A stretch of 36,262 bases of DNA from Myxococcota bacterium (GTDB lineage Bacteria > Myxococcota_A > Polyangia > Palsa-1104 > JAEUJZ01): assembly GCA_025057315.1 (NCBI GenBank), contig JANWXW010000016.1:1-36262 (forward strand). The letters run 5' to 3'. The position numbers and the translations under genes are program-made. Positions 24,185-32,556 of the stretch are shown piece by piece; the stretch's first letter is position 1, and each line of letters starts with the position of its first letter. The notes under the pieces are model-generated. The model did not search any database, was not told the origin of the DNA, and saw nothing but the letters and a program-made list of their open reading frames with translations.

Positions 24185-25433
24185 GGGCGTCTCCCCCCCG
24201 CGGGCCGTGCGGTCCGAGCCGGAGCTGCAGCCCGAGCAGCCCCCCCCAGCCGCGCAGCCCGCCGTCGGCCGGGTCGAGGTCCACCATGCCCCCGCCGCGC
24301 AGCAGCGAGCCCCGGCCGAGCTCCAGGTCCAGCCCCGCGGCCAGGCGGTGTCGGGACGCGGCCCCCGGGTGCTGCGCCTCGTCCAGGTGCTCGTAGCGCA
24401 CCGCCCCGGCCAGCACCATCCCGCCAAGGCGGACCGCGGCCGACAGCGCGCAGTAGCCCCCGGCCTCCTGCTGCAGCCCCCCGGGCACCTGCTGCCGCCG
24501 CCACAGCCACTCGGCGGCCAGGCCGAGCCGCAGCCCAGGTGTCGGTCGCCACAGCAGCGCCGCGTCCAGGCCATACACGTCGGTGCGGTTGGCGCGGCCG
24601 GTGGGGTTGGGCCCCAGCGCGGCCGAGCCCCCCAGCGAGACGCCGAGCCCCCGCTGGGGCCAGACCGCCTGCTTCAGCGTGACCACATAGAGCAGGTCCA
24701 GCAGCCCCAGCTCGCCAGCAGGCAGCTCGCGGCCGCGCCCCGCCTCGCCCCCCAAGGGGCTGAGCACCGCCGCGGAGACCTCCAGCAGCCACGGCAGGGG
24801 CGCCCGGAACGACGCCTCCAGCCCCAGGCCCCCGCCACCCGGGTCGCCAAAGGCGCGCAGCAGCGCCACCGGCCGCACTGGCAGGGACAGGGCGTGGGGG
24901 TGGCGTGCGTTCTCGATGCCGAAGCGGTGCAGCAGCAGGCCGCCGCGCAGCTGCAGGCGCAGGGGCAGGGCCCGCGTGGTGGCGTACGCCTCCAGCAGGG
25001 AGGTGCCGCCGGCGCCGGCCAGGGCGAAGACGTCCAGCCGGAACCAGCCGTCCACGACGTGCTGCAGCGACAGCTCCAGCCGCACCGTCCCGCCCGGCGC
25101 GACCCCGGGCGGCAGCTCCACCGGCAGCTCCGCGAGGGACAGGGGCCAGCTGGCTGTGCGCGCCCGGCCGGTCCCGTAGCTGGCAACAAGCTCCGCGACC
25201 AGGCCCAGCTCCGGCAGCCCGTCTGCCGTTGGGTGCAGGGCGGGCAGCAGGGCCACGGGTGGGGTTGGCTGTGGGGCCGGGCGGCTGGCCTGCAGGGCCG
25301 CGCGCACCGCTTGCATGTCCTCTTCGTCTGCGTCCTCATCCGGCGGCCGCACCTGGGCGCCCTCAGCCAGCCCGCTTGACGACAGGGCCAGCGCGGCCAC
25401 AGCGGCGGTCAGCCAGGGGGGGAGCAGGCGCAC
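24168..25433 (-). CDS. Outer-membrane beta-barrel protein in the ZnuA-like operon
   Basis: This is a 421-aa exported protein starting with GTG 25433 (VRLLPPWLTAAVAALALSSS, signal peptide to about AEG). An acidic segment (RPPDEDADEEDM) follows, then repeated amphipathic strands with alternating hydrophobic residues and aromatic ends typical of outer-membrane barrels (LRLQLRGGLLLHRFGIENAR, LGVSLGGSAALGPNP, LRLGLAAEWLWRR), ending in LLGLQLRLGPHGP. Several blocks (HRFGIENARHPHAL, the DVYGLDAALLWRP strand) resemble the outer-membrane proteins often found beside zinc uptake genes. It overlaps the ZnuA-like gene by 17 bp and the upstream gene by 25 bp. The transported substrate is not shown by the sequence. 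His and acidic residues could bind metal. Confidence 0.78.
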   Translation of the reverse strand: MRLLPPWLTAAVAALALSSSGLAEGAQVRPPDEDADEEDMQAVRAALQASRPAPQPTPPVALLPALHPTADGLPELGLVAELVASYGTGRARTASWPLSLAELPVELPPGVAPGGTVRLELSLQHVVDGWFRLDVFALAGAGGTSLLEAYATTRALPLRLQLRGGLLLHRFGIENARHPHALSLPVRPVALLRAFGDPGGGGLGLEASFRAPLPWLLEVSAAVLSPLGGEAGRGRELPAGELGLLDLLYVVTLKQAVWPQRGLGVSLGGSAALGPNPTGRANRTDVYGLDAALLWRPTPGLRLGLAAEWLWRRQQVPGGLQQEAGGYCALSAAVRLGGMVLAGAVRYEHLDEAQHPGAASRHRLAAGLDLELGRGSLLRGGGMVDLDPADGGLRGWGGLLGLQLRLGPHGPRGGDAHGLLR

Positions 25434-26452
25434 TTGCAGGACCTAGGCACGGCCGGCGCCCTGGGCAACCCCGCCGGATGGGCGGACTGCATCCCAGCGC
25501 AGGGGGCCCTGGCCAAGGCCGCACCGCCGTCAGGCCCCGCCCTGGCCGTGGGGGCTGGTTCCCCGCCGGGGTCGAGGCCACCTGGTGCGGGCCCGGGCCG
25601 CGGGGCTGGCCCGAGGCGGCCTCTGGGATCGCCAGCGGTCCTGGTGGGGGCCAGCGGGGGCGGGGGTGGTTCCTCGTGGCCGCTGGCAGGGCCGGTCGGT
25701 CCGGCGCCCCATGCGGGGTCGGTGTCGGGCGGCTCTGCGGGGCAGCGCTGGGGGGCGGCGCTGGGCCCCCATCCGGGGCCAGCGGCTGCAGGCCCGGCGG
25801 CTGGGCTCGGCTCTCCTGGCAGGGGCGGACTTGCGGCCGCTGCAATCCCCCCAGGCGCCTCGGGTCCGGGCTCCCCGCCGCCCGGAGCGGCAGCCCCCCC
25901 TTGGAGCAGCCGCCGCAGCTCGACCCGCGCTGCCGCCCGCCCCGCTGTCCGGCGCGACCGCTGCCCTGACCGCCGGGGCCGACTGGCCTGCGCCCGCCGC
26001 GCCGCCGCCAGGACCGCCTCCCGCAGCACCCGGTCCGGCCCGCCCGGCCGGGGCGGCAGCGCGTCCTCGTGGTCCACCTGCTGCAGCACGCAGTAGGCGG
26101 CGCGCACCGCCTCGCCCTGCTCCAGCAGGTAGGCCTGCTGCGCGCGCTGCGTCAGCAGCTGGAGCTGATCGCGCAGCAGCAGCCAGGCCGTGGCCCGTTC
26201 CTGCGCCGCCAGCAGCGCCTGACCGGTCACGGGGCTGGAGGGAAACAGCTCCGGGTGGGCCTGCAGCGCCTCGCCCACCGCCAGCACCAGCGGCACGGCC
26301 CCGGCAAACAGGTGGCCGCTGAGCCGCAGGGCCTCACCGGGCAGCAGCGCATGCACCGGCAGCTCCGCCGCGCGGCGGGCCAGCTCCGCAGCAAAGGCAT
26401 CGATGGCATCCGGCGGGGTGGGCTGCGCCAAGGTCGGAAACGAGGGCATCAT
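25409..26452 (-). CDS. Unknown protein with helical N-terminus and Pro/Gly/Ala-rich C-terminus
   Basis: This is a 347-aa reading frame beginning ATGATG at 26452. Residues ~10-160 look like a real helical domain (IDAFAAELARRAAELPVHAL, LAAQERATAWLLLRDQL, QAYLLEQGEAVRAAYCVLQQ). Residues ~160-347 are low-complexity Pro/Gly/Ala/Arg, possibly disordered. No signal peptide is seen, so it is probably cytoplasmic. It overlaps the barrel gene by 25 bp and would be the first gene of that operon. The long low-complexity half has weak coding character, so a sequencing or reading-frame error near its end, or simply a disordered tail, are both possible. I recognise no family. Confidence 0.58.
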   Translation of the reverse strand: MMPSFPTLAQPTPPDAIDAFAAELARRAAELPVHALLPGEALRLSGHLFAGAVPLVLAVGEALQAHPELFPSSPVTGQALLAAQERATAWLLLRDQLQLLTQRAQQAYLLEQGEAVRAAYCVLQQVDHEDALPPRPGGPDRVLREAVLAAARRAQASRPRRSGQRSRRTAGRAAARVELRRLLQGGAAAPGGGEPGPEAPGGIAAAASPPLPGEPSPAAGPAAAGPGWGPSAAPQRCPAEPPDTDPAWGAGPTGPASGHEEPPPPPLAPTRTAGDPRGRLGPAPRPGPAPGGLDPGGEPAPTARAGPDGGAALARAPCAGMQSAHPAGLPRAPAVPRSCKCACSPPG

Positions 26453-26536
26453 GCCCGGTCCATCGGCCCCCTGCCCGCACCGCTTGAGCCCCTCTGCCCC
26501 GCCACCAGGCCCGCCAGCCCGAGCACCAGCCTGCTC

Positions 26537-26575
26537 GGCCTGTCGATCGGCCTGCCCCCGCCCGATCGGCAGGCC
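26537..26575. repeat. Intergenic 14-bp inverted repeat (hairpin)
   Basis: The arms at 26537-26550 and 26562-26575 match at 13 of 14 positions around an 11-base loop, each containing CGATCGG. It lies in the 300-bp gap between the divergent genes at 26452 and 26753. No T run follows on either strand. It may be an RNA hairpin in the leader of the leftward gene or a protein-binding site. The rest of the gap is C-rich and shows no gene. Confidence 0.6.
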
Positions 26576-26689
26576 CCACCGGGCTGCCCACCAGGCCCAT
26601 CCCCCCTGCGCCTGGGCCTGCCCTGCCCGCTGTGCCCGCGCTGCCGCGCATGCCTGCCGCCGCGCCCCGCCTTGGCGCCGACCCAGATG

Positions 26690-26707
26690 ACGTAAATGCG
26701 CTTACGT
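26690..26707. promoter_or_regulatory. Inverted-repeat operator before the first HEAT kinase gene
   Basis: ACGTAA and TTACGT are separated by six bases, a perfect 6+6 inverted repeat. It lies nine bases before the TTGACA -35 of the kinase promoter, an upstream activator- or repressor-like position. It stands out as AT-rich in a very GC-rich region. Confidence 0.5.
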
Positions 26708-26716
26708 AAAAGAGCT

Positions 26717-26746
26717 TTGACAAGCTGGCCGCGGCCGGGCGAAAAT
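26717..26746 (+). promoter_or_regulatory. Promoter of the first HEAT kinase gene, leaderless arrangement
   Basis: A consensus TTGACA (26717-26722) is followed after 18 bp by GAAAAT (26741-26746). The expected +1, seven bases past the -10, is the G of the GTG start at 26753. No Shine-Dalgarno sequence precedes that start. Confidence 0.65.
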
Positions 26747-26752
26747 ACGACC

Positions 26753-28813
26753 GTGGCTGATCCATCGTCTGCCGTCGTCCTGGAGCCGGGGACCGTCATC
26801 GGCAAGTACCGCCTGACCACCAAGCTGGGGGAGGGGGGCATGGGGGTGGTGTTTGTGGCGGTGCACGAGAAGCTCGGCCGCGAGGTGGCCTTCAAGGTGC
26901 TGAAGAAGGAGTTTGCCAGCACCGAGGAGGTGGCGGTTCGCTTCCAGCACGAGGCCGAGGCGGTCACCCGCATTGGCCACCAGAACATCGTCGCGGTCTA
27001 CGACTTTGGCCGCCTGCCCGATGGGGGCCTCTACTATGTGATGGAAAAGGTGCAGGGCGAGACGCTGACGCGGCGCATGCGGCAGATGCCGCTGAGCGAG
27101 AGCGAGATCCGCGACATCTTTCTCCAGCTGCTGTCGGCGCTGGCCGCGGCGCACAACCTGGGCATTGTGCACCGCGACCTCAAGCCGGACAATATCATCT
27201 TGGTGGATCGGCCGCCGGGGGAGCGGCCGCTCATCAAGCTGCTGGATTTTGGCGTGGCCAAGGTCCGCGACGACCAGCGGGCCGGTCCGCTGACCACGGC
27301 GGGGGCGCTGCTGGGCACGCCCAAGTACATGGCCCCTGAGCAGGTCAAGGGGGCGCAAGCGGTGGATGGGCGGGCGGACATCTACGCCGTGGGCGTCATG
27401 CTCTACGAGGCGCTGTGCGGGCGCGCGCCGTTTGAGGGCAAGATGATGCAGCTGCTGATGGCGCACGTCGGCCAGGAGCCCGATCCGCCGTCGGTGCGGG
27501 CGCAGCAGCCGGGGGGCATCCTGCGCGAGCGCATCCAGTGGGAGCTCATCGACCCGGTGACGATGAAGGCGCTGGCCAAAGATCCCGACCAGCGCTACCA
27601 GGACTGTCGCAGCTTTGCTGAGGCGCTGGATGCGGCTCTGCGGCCCAGCATCCCGGAGCAGACGGTCAGCGCGGCGCTCCCGGCGGTCGCTGCGCCGACG
27701 GAGGCGGCTCGGCCGACCAAGCAGCCCCGGTCCTGGGGCCTGCGGGTGGCCACGGCGCTGCTGGTGCTGGGGCTGAGCGGGGGCGGGGTGGCGATCGTGC
27801 GCGCGCTGCGTGCCCCGAGCCCGGACGAGGTCCTGAGCAAGGTGACGGTGGAGGCGCCGGCGGAAAACAAGGCTCCGCCGGCGGCCATCCAGGGTCCGCG
27901 GGGGCTGCCGGAGGCGATGGTGGCGCGGGCCAACCAGGTCATTGACCAGGCGCAGGGGGGAGGCTCGGAGGCGCGCAAAAGCGTCATGGAGGCGGTGGAG
28001 GCGGTGCGCAGCCGTCGCTTTCTGCCGCGGGTGACCACCGCGCTGGCGGACGACAACCCGGCGGTGCGGCGGGCCGCGGCGCAGGCGGCCCTGGCCGTGG
28101 GCAAGGCTGGCGATGCCGAGCTGCTGGCGGCGCTGCGCGAGGCAGCCGCCCGGTCCACCGGGGCGGTGGCGGTGGAGATCGCGGCGGCACGGCTGGGTCT
28201 GGGCGAGGCCGCAGTGGCCGAGGAGCTGGCCGCGCTGGCCCGGCGGGCGGCAGATGCATCCACGCGGCTGCGCGCGGCGCTGGCTCTGTCCCAGGCCGGG
28301 CGGTTGCCCGCGGCGCAGCTGCGGGCGGCGGTGGCAGCAGCAGACAAGGCAGGCGGCACGCGGCCGGAGCTGCGGCGGGCCGCGCTGGCCCGGCTGACCC
28401 TGCTGGAGGACCCGACGATCCTCAAGCAGATCAAGAAGGCCCTGGCCAGCGGCGATCCGGAACTCATCCTGGAGGCAGCCGCGGTGCTGGCGCGGGCCGG
28501 CGACGAGCGCGGACCCGACCTGCTGCTGCAGCATGCGGCTGCAGCGCGCGAAGATGCCGCCACCGAGCGCAGCAAGGCCGACCCGGCGGTGGCGCTGGCG
28601 CACGCCGGCGATGTGCGGGCGGTGCCCCTGCTGCTGACGCTGCTCAAGGACCCCAGCGAGCGGGCCCGCGCCCGCGCTGCCGCTGCCCTTGGCCTGCTCG
28701 GCGTTCTGGGCAAGGCCCGGCCCGACCCCCAGGCGCTCGGCCCGCTGCTAGAGGACCCCAAGCCCCGCGTCCAGGTGGCCGCCGCCGTGGCCCTGCTCGG
28801 TCAGCCCGACTAG
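26753..28813 (+). CDS. Membrane Ser/Thr kinase with extracytoplasmic HEAT repeats
   Basis: This is a 686-aa protein. GTG 26753 is preferred over the ATG at 26696 because the promoter's predicted +1 falls on it. Residues ~16-300 are a complete Hanks-type kinase: Gly loop GEGGMG, catalytic K48, HRDLKPDN with D142, DFG with D165, and the APEQ activation-segment end. A juxtamembrane stretch leads to one membrane helix at ~328-350. Residues ~375-686 are Ala/Leu-rich helical pairs of HEAT/PBS-lyase type (e.g. DNPAVRRAAAQAALAVGKAG, DPKPRVQVAAAVALLG). By topology the HEAT part would face the periplasm and could sense or bind a partner, with the kinase inside. It is followed 27 bp later by a second gene of the same design. 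Confidence 0.93.
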   Translation: MADPSSAVVLEPGTVIGKYRLTTKLGEGGMGVVFVAVHEKLGREVAFKVLKKEFASTEEVAVRFQHEAEAVTRIGHQNIVAVYDFGRLPDGGLYYVMEKVQGETLTRRMRQMPLSESEIRDIFLQLLSALAAAHNLGIVHRDLKPDNIILVDRPPGERPLIKLLDFGVAKVRDDQRAGPLTTAGALLGTPKYMAPEQVKGAQAVDGRADIYAVGVMLYEALCGRAPFEGKMMQLLMAHVGQEPDPPSVRAQQPGGILRERIQWELIDPVTMKALAKDPDQRYQDCRSFAEALDAALRPSIPEQTVSAALPAVAAPTEAARPTKQPRSWGLRVATALLVLGLSGGGVAIVRALRAPSPDEVLSKVTVEAPAENKAPPAAIQGPRGLPEAMVARANQVIDQAQGGGSEARKSVMEAVEAVRSRRFLPRVTTALADDNPAVRRAAAQAALAVGKAGDAELLAALREAAARSTGAVAVEIAAARLGLGEAAVAEELAALARRAADASTRLRAALALSQAGRLPAAQLRAAVAAADKAGGTRPELRRAALARLTLLEDPTILKQIKKALASGDPELILEAAAVLARAGDERGPDLLLQHAAAAREDAATERSKADPAVALAHAGDVRAVPLLLTLLKDPSERARARAAAALGLLGVLGKARPDPQALGPLLEDPKPRVQVAAAVALLGQPD

Positions 28814-28840
28814 TCAGCACGCAAGGGGAGCCCATCGACC

Positions 28841-31800
28841 ATGAGCCAGAGCGAAGCAGCAAGCGATCCCCTCATCGGAACCACCGTCGGCGACTACCGG
28901 GTCACCGGCTTCATCGGCGAAGGTGGCATGGGTGTGGTCTTCGCCGCCGAGCACGTCGGTCTCAAGCGCAAGGCGGCCATGAAGGTGCTGCGGCGGGAGC
29001 TGGTCGCCGACAAGCAGGAGGCAGCACGCTTTATCTCCGAAGCGCGCGTGGTCAGCCGCATCGGCCACCCCAACATCATCGACATCTTCGACATCGGCGA
29101 GCTGCCCGACGGCCGCCTCTACTACGTGATGGAGCTGCTGCAGGGGCGGCCCCTCTCCGCCCTCATGAAGGAGCGGCGCCTGTCCTTCTCTGAGTTCCTG
29201 CCCCTGATCCGGCAGACGCTGGACGGCCTAGAGGCAGCGCACAACCTGGGGATTGTGCACCGCGACCTCAAGCCGGACAACCTCTTTCTGGTCGACCGGC
29301 CGGGCGAGGTGCCCCTGGTGAAGATCCTGGACTTTGGCGTGGCCAAGGTGCTGGGCGATGAGAGCGCCGAGTCCAAGCTGACGCGCACCGGCCACATCGT
29401 CGGCACGCCGCAGTATATGTCGCCCGAGCAGATCGACGGCAGCGCGCCGGTTGATCGCCGCAGCGACATCTACGCCATGGGCGTCATCCTGTACGAGCTG
29501 GCCACCGGGCGGCTGCCGTTTCAGGCCGAGACCGTGGGGCAGATGCTCAAGGCACACCTGCTGTCAGAGGTGCCGAAGTTCGATCGGGGACAGCTGGCCC
29601 CGGGCGTGCCGGATGCGCTGGAGCCGGTCATCTTCAAGGCCCTGGCCAAGTCCCCGAGCGATCGCTACCTGCTGGCCAAGGAGCTCAGCGAAGACCTGCA
29701 GCGCGTCGCCGCCGGTCTGCCCACGGTGGCCTCGGGTTGGTGGAAGGAGGAGCACGAAAAGCGCGAGACGCTGCTGCGGACCCAGGGCATCCAGACGGCC
29801 CTGATGAGCCAGGGGGGGCTGAGCACGCTGGCCGGCGCGCAGACCCGCGTGGGCAGCATCGCTTCCTCGCTGGCCACGACGCTCTTGGTGGGGCCTGAGG
29901 CGCACAAGTGGCAGGCGCTGGCAGTGGGCATCGTGGTGGCGCTGGTGGTGCTGGTGGGCGGCGGCGCGCTCATCCTGTGGAAGCGCGGCCGGGACCTGGA
30001 GCGGGCGCAGGCGCAGCTGCTGGCCGAGCGACGCCGCCAGCTGGAGGCCGAGCGGCAGGCGGCGGAGCGGCGCAAAAAGAAGGTCGACCTCATGGCGCTG
30101 CGCTCCGAGGCGCTGGCGGTGCTGCAGGAGGGGCTGCGGGCCGGCGACCCCGCGCTGCGCATCCGCGCGCTGATGGGCCTGGCGCAGAGCAAGGACATGC
30201 GGCACCGCTCGCTCATCGAGCCGCTGCTTGGGGACCCGGACGCGGTGGTGCAGCAGCAGGCGGTGGCGGCCCTGGGGCAGCTCGGTGCGCGCTCGGCCGT
30301 GCCCGCGCTGACCGCTCTGGTCGGCGAGCGCGGCGAGATCAAAGACCTGGCGCTCGGAGTGGCCGTGGCCGAGGCGCTGGACAAGCTCGGCGACCCGCTG
30401 GGTGCCACCCTGCTGCGGCGCGCGCTCAAGGCCCGGGACCCAGCGGTCCAGCTGCGCGCCGCGCTGGCCCTGGCCGAACAGGGCGACAAGGCGGCCAGCA
30501 AGATCGTCGCCCGCCGGCTCAAGCAGAAACACATCCCTGAGGCCGAGGTCCTGGCCATCCAGATGCGGCTGGTCCGGACCGGCGACAGCGCGGCCCACAA
30601 GGCGCTGCAGGCCCAGCTGCCCGCTGAAGGGGAGGCGGCCACCGACCGGCAGCTCTCGGTGGCCCACGCCCTGGCCCGGGCCGGTGACGAGCGGGGGCGG
30701 GCGGTGCTGGTCCAGGCAGCGCGGGAGGCGGGGCCCCACCAGCTGCTGGCCGCGCGCCTGCTGGCCGGGCTGGACGACCCGGCTGGCTACGACCTGTTCC
30801 GCACCGTCTTTGCCGACGAGAAGCGACCGCTGCCCGAGCGCATGCTGGCGGCCGAGGGCCTGGGCGCCTGCGGCGAAAAGGCCGGGGCGCAGCTGCTGGC
30901 CGGGGCCCTGCCCAAAGAGGCGGCAGACCCCATGCTGCGGCTGGCGGCGGCCGCAGCGCTGCTACAGATTGCCGCCGGCGACCCGCAGCTGCTGGCGCAG
31001 CAGAGTCTGAGCTGGGCCCAGACCGCACTGGCCGATGCGGACTGGACGGTGCGCGAGGCGGCCGTGGCGATGCTGGGCGATGCGGACCCCAGCGTGGCGG
31101 TGCCGCTGCTGGGCAAGGCGATCAGAGACAGCCACAGCGAGGTGCGCACCAGCGCAGCCAAGGCCCTGGGCCGGACCAAGGTGCGCGAGGCAGTGGCTGT
31201 GCTGGCCGACGCGCTGGGCGACACCGTGGGCGGCGTGCGCGTCGCCGCGCTGCGCTCCATTGGCCAGGTGGGCGCGCACCTGCGGAGCAAGGGCGAGAAG
31301 GTGGTGGACGAGACGATGGCAGACAAGCTCAAGACGGCGCTCATCTCGCGCGCCGACCAGGGACAGGCGGACGAGCAGGTGGTGGCGGCAGCCACGCTGC
31401 TCCGCCTGGGCGACGACAGCCGCAAGGCGAAGCTGAAGGAGGGCCTGGCCTCGCCTGACCCGGAGATCCGCAAGCTGGCCGTCGAGGAGGCGAAGGCCGA
31501 CCCGGACATGGCCCGGAGCGCGCTGGCCAGTGCGCTGCAGGACCCGTCGTTCCCGGTGCGCTTCCGTGCCGCGCGCGAGCTGGCCGAGCAGGGCTCCAAG
31601 GAGGGTCTGGCGGTGCTCAAGGAGGGCCTAGGGCGCGGTGGGGCCGACGGTCTTATTGCCTACGGCCTGCTCAAAAAGCTCGGCGAGCCTGCCTCGCCGC
31701 CCTCGGGGCTGGAGGCGGTGCTCAAGAGCGGCAAGGAGGCAGAGCGGCTGTCGGTGCTGGAGGCGGTCTCGGCGATGCCACCGGCCGAGGCGCTGCCGCT

Positions 31801-32524
31801 GCTGCGCATCGGTGCGCGCGACAAGGCCGCGGCGGTGCGGCGCAAGGTGGTCGAGGTGGCCGGCGACCTGCCGGGCGAGCCGGCGCCGGGCCTGCCGGTG
31901 CTCCGGGCCATGCTCAACGACCCCGACGTCAGCATCCGCTCGCGCGCCGGCGCGCTGGTGGCCCGGCTGACGCCCCGGGAGCCGGACCCGGTGCCGGAGC
32001 CGAACAAAGAAGAGCCCAAGGCGGCCCCCAAGCCTGTGGCCCCGCCGCCGGATTTGGCCCCGCCGCCAGACCTGCGGCCGCCGCCGGATTTGGCCCCGCC
32101 GCCAGACCTGCGGCCGCCGCCGGATTTGGCCCCGCCGCCAGACCTGACCCCGCTCAAGCAGCCCGAGGGGCCGGCGCAGGCCAAGGTAGACGACAAGGCC
32201 GCCAAGGGCGAGGAGGTCGCCCCCAAGAAGAAGGAGCCCACCGCGGGCGAGGTGCAGATCCTGACGGCCAAGGCCGAGCTGCTCCTGCAGACCGGCAAGT
32301 ACGAGCGCGCGGCCAAGGAGTTCGAGGCCATCCGCAAGCTCGACCCGAAGCAGCCGATCTTTTTCCAGATGGGCGAGGCATACCGGAAGTGGGCCGACCA
32401 GGAGAGCGACCTCGTCAAGCAGAAAAAGATCCTCCAGAAGGCCATCGAGGCCTACCGCAAGGCCAAAGAACCCAGGGCCAAGCAGTACATCGACGAGCTG
32501 AAGGAGCGCCTGTCAGAAGGCTAG
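28841..32524 (+). CDS. Membrane Ser/Thr kinase with long HEAT solenoid, PPPDL linker and TPR
   Basis: This is a 1227-aa protein. ATG 28841 has GGGGAG ten bases upstream. Kinase domain ~17-290: GEGGMG, K48, HRDLKPDN with H140, DFG with D164, then the usual SPEQ and activation segment. The membrane helix is at ~360-382 (WQALAVGIVVALVVLVGGGA). A charged coiled-coil-like segment (ERAQAQLLAERRRQLEAERQ) comes next, then a very long HEAT/PBS-lyase solenoid (~415-1045) with repeated D-P-x-x-x-V-R-x-x-A patterns. A (x-PPPDL)6 linker lies at ~1067-1102, and the C-terminus is TPR-like (EVQILTAKAELLLQTGKYER). The order matches the preceding gene with an added C-terminal part, so the two probably arose by duplication. 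It likely signals across the inner membrane; its ligand and targets are unknown. Confidence 0.93.
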   Translation: MSQSEAASDPLIGTTVGDYRVTGFIGEGGMGVVFAAEHVGLKRKAAMKVLRRELVADKQEAARFISEARVVSRIGHPNIIDIFDIGELPDGRLYYVMELLQGRPLSALMKERRLSFSEFLPLIRQTLDGLEAAHNLGIVHRDLKPDNLFLVDRPGEVPLVKILDFGVAKVLGDESAESKLTRTGHIVGTPQYMSPEQIDGSAPVDRRSDIYAMGVILYELATGRLPFQAETVGQMLKAHLLSEVPKFDRGQLAPGVPDALEPVIFKALAKSPSDRYLLAKELSEDLQRVAAGLPTVASGWWKEEHEKRETLLRTQGIQTALMSQGGLSTLAGAQTRVGSIASSLATTLLVGPEAHKWQALAVGIVVALVVLVGGGALILWKRGRDLERAQAQLLAERRRQLEAERQAAERRKKKVDLMALRSEALAVLQEGLRAGDPALRIRALMGLAQSKDMRHRSLIEPLLGDPDAVVQQQAVAALGQLGARSAVPALTALVGERGEIKDLALGVAVAEALDKLGDPLGATLLRRALKARDPAVQLRAALALAEQGDKAASKIVARRLKQKHIPEAEVLAIQMRLVRTGDSAAHKALQAQLPAEGEAATDRQLSVAHALARAGDERGRAVLVQAAREAGPHQLLAARLLAGLDDPAGYDLFRTVFADEKRPLPERMLAAEGLGACGEKAGAQLLAGALPKEAADPMLRLAAAAALLQIAAGDPQLLAQQSLSWAQTALADADWTVREAAVAMLGDADPSVAVPLLGKAIRDSHSEVRTSAAKALGRTKVREAVAVLADALGDTVGGVRVAALRSIGQVGAHLRSKGEKVVDETMADKLKTALISRADQGQADEQVVAAATLLRLGDDSRKAKLKEGLASPDPEIRKLAVEEAKADPDMARSALASALQDPSFPVRFRAARELAEQGSKEGLAVLKEGLGRGGADGLIAYGLLKKLGEPASPPSGLEAVLKSGKEAERLSVLEAVSAMPPAEALPLLRIGARDKAAAVRRKVVEVAGDLPGEPAPGLPVLRAMLNDPDVSIRSRAGALVARLTPREPDPVPEPNKEEPKAAPKPVAPPPDLAPPPDLRPPPDLAPPPDLRPPPDLAPPPDLTPLKQPEGPAQAKVDDKAAKGEEVAPKKKEPTAGEVQILTAKAELLLQTGKYERAAKEFEAIRKLDPKQPIFFQMGEAYRKWADQESDLVKQKKILQKAIEAYRKAKEPRAKQYIDELKERLSEG
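32051..32148. repeat. 36-bp tandem repeat encoding the PPPDL linker
   Basis: Almost three copies of a 36-bp unit occur (32051-32086, 32087-32122, then a partial copy), each coding for two PPPDL hexapeptides. They lie in frame in the kinase gene between the HEAT solenoid and the TPR end, forming a stiff Pro-rich spacer. Confidence 0.88.
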
Positions 32525-32556
32525 GGGCGGCCGGGCGGAGGCGACGGCCCCAGCTG

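Noticed and set aside
26702..28603. 633-codon minus-strand frame opposite the first HEAT kinase
   Set aside because: The plus strand has a complete kinase with all catalytic motifs; the reverse frame is an Arg/His-rich mirror.
32051..32148. Short regular repeats as a CRISPR array
   Set aside because: The units are contiguous with no spacers, lie in frame inside a coding sequence and encode a PPPDL linker.
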